Origin: Burkholderiales bacterium
Lineage (GTDB): Bacteria; Pseudomonadota; Gammaproteobacteria; Burkholderiales; Nitrosomonadaceae
DNA length: 64,000 bases
Direction: 5' to 3'
Assembly: GCA_024235795.1 (NCBI GenBank)
Contig: JACKLR010000003.1
Coordinates: 186,001 to 250,000, forward strand
The notes below the pieces were generated by a model. The model was not told where the DNA came from. It saw only the letters and a program-made list of their open reading frames with translations, and did not search any database. Each line of letters begins with the position of its first letter. Position 1 is the stretch's first letter. This document shows positions 63,406-64,000 of this stretch, piece by piece. Both the position numbers and the translations under genes were made by a program.

Positions 63406-64000
63406 GTTGAGTTAACCATGATGTCCGCACCTGATCCCGATTTAACGCCAGCCACTGTAAGGCAATAATAGCACTCGCCGAATTGATTTTCCCTGATTTC
63501 AAATACTGCAACGCAGTATCCAGGGAAACGACGTGCACTTTGATATCCTCCCCTTCATCCTTTACGCCATGCACACCGCCGGCATGCGTCGCATCCACAC
63601 GGCCACAAAATAACGCGACGCGTTCGGTCATGCCGCCGGGACTGACCTGATAATCATATAATGGAATCAAGTCGTCAATGATGCAGTCCGCTTCTTCCAC
63701 ACTTTCACGTCTGACCACATCTTCAACGCTCTCGTCATCTTCAATAACACCAGCGACAATTTCCAGCAGCCACGGCCCACCTGGCGCATCCATGGCGCCG
63801 ACACGGAACTGCTCAATCAGAATCACTTCATCCCTGGCCGGATCATAGGGCAAGACCGCCGCTGCATGACCGCGCTCAAATAATTCGCGCACAATCGGAT
63901 GACCCCACTCACCGCTAAATAGGCGGTGACGCAGACGGTAACGCTCTATGCGAAAAAAACCCTGATAACAAATCGTTTTTTCAAAGACTTCCACATCTCT
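63389..64000 (-). CDS. nudF: ADP-ribose pyrophosphatase (Nudix, NudF type), 5' end beyond window
   Basis: The frame is open to the window edge; a GTG at 63994 exists, but comparison with E. coli NudF (209 residues) suggests the true start lies upstream. At least 201 residues are seen. GFFRIERYRLRHRLFSGEWG, PWLLEIVAG and the Nudix box (GVIEDDESVEDVVRRESVEEAD) identify it. The usual Gly of EExG is Asp here, an uncommon change beside the catalytic Glu pair. It hydrolyses ADP-ribose to AMP and ribose-5-phosphate. Confidence 0.88.
   Translation of the reverse strand, partial: RDVEVFEKTICYQGFFRIERYRLRHRLFSGEWGHPIVRELFERGHAAAVLPYDPARDEVILIEQFRVGAMDAPGGPWLLEIVAGVIEDDESVEDVVRRESVEEADCIIDDLIPLYDYQVSPGGMTERVALFCGRVDATHAGGVHGVKDEGEDIKVHVVSLDTALQYLKSGKINSASAIIALQWLALNRDQVRTSWLTQQTSGA

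Noticed and set aside
1..64000. CRISPR arrays, rRNA and tRNA genes
   Set aside because: No regularly spaced short repeats, no recognisable rRNA sequence and no cloverleaf with a TTCGA-type T loop was found by reading; a tRNA scan would settle the last point.

Overview
The window looks like chromosome of an ammonia-oxidising betaproteobacterium of the Nitrosomonas type. The strongest pointer is the gene at 21020-21433. It encodes a secreted cupredoxin with the Glu/Cys/His/His ligand spacing of nitrosocyanin, a red copper protein known only from ammonia oxidisers. Housekeeping genes (hrpA, ilvA, sbcB, bioA, dtd, hprA) fit a betaproteobacterium. There are no rRNA genes, recognisable tRNA genes or CRISPR arrays, and no complete prophage.

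Layout. 1-1930 (minus): 3'-truncated diguanylate cyclase. 2568-5918: secreted leucine-rich-repeat protein with an internal 1116-bp tandem duplication. 6633-8986: UDP-sugar dehydrogenase and epimerase pair for N-acetylhexosaminuronic acid synthesis. 9109-14309: djlA, a glutathione S-transferase and hrpA. 14310-17340: a patchwork behind hrpA with a DUF4160 remnant, a DUF2442 gene, unknown ORFs and a second, diverged copy of the hrpA 3' end, which looks like an integration or recombination scar. 17562-20158: FAD oxidoreductase and an RTX-like acidic protein. 21020-21433: nitrosocyanin.

21634-31257 (minus) is a five-gene GlgE-pathway operon: glgB, glgE, a treS-maltokinase fusion, an uncharacterised 65-codon gene and glgX. 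It would convert trehalose/maltose to maltose-1-phosphate, polymerise it into alpha-glucan, then branch and debranch the polymer. 31580-35993 is an accessory block: a protein with an LQR-GNQA-like N-terminal motif, an ECF sigma factor with a cupin anti-sigma, and, pointing towards them, a capsid-like (HK97-fold or encapsulin-like) gene coupled to a Cys-rich partner. This is the best candidate for an undescribed system. 36933-41152: a KAP P-loop NTPase gene split by a complete ISAs1-family element with a 10-bp target duplication, then a decayed vapC beside an intact vapB.

41403-58645 is mostly core genes (bioA, an RNA-processing beta-lactamase-fold protein, ilvA, sbcB, ridA, a dienelactone-hydrolase-like protein, hprA, a BarA-like hybrid kinase, a GNAT, dtd, a ccdAB module, an MscS channel). 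It also holds two tandem tiny ORFs with good ribosome-binding sites. 59672-61063 (minus) encodes a TIR-TM-FGE protein whose last 30 residues look like the variable region of a diversity-generating retroelement; no reverse transcriptase is in the window. The end holds a slipin/NfeD membrane-protease pair and a 5'-truncated ADP-ribose pyrophosphatase.
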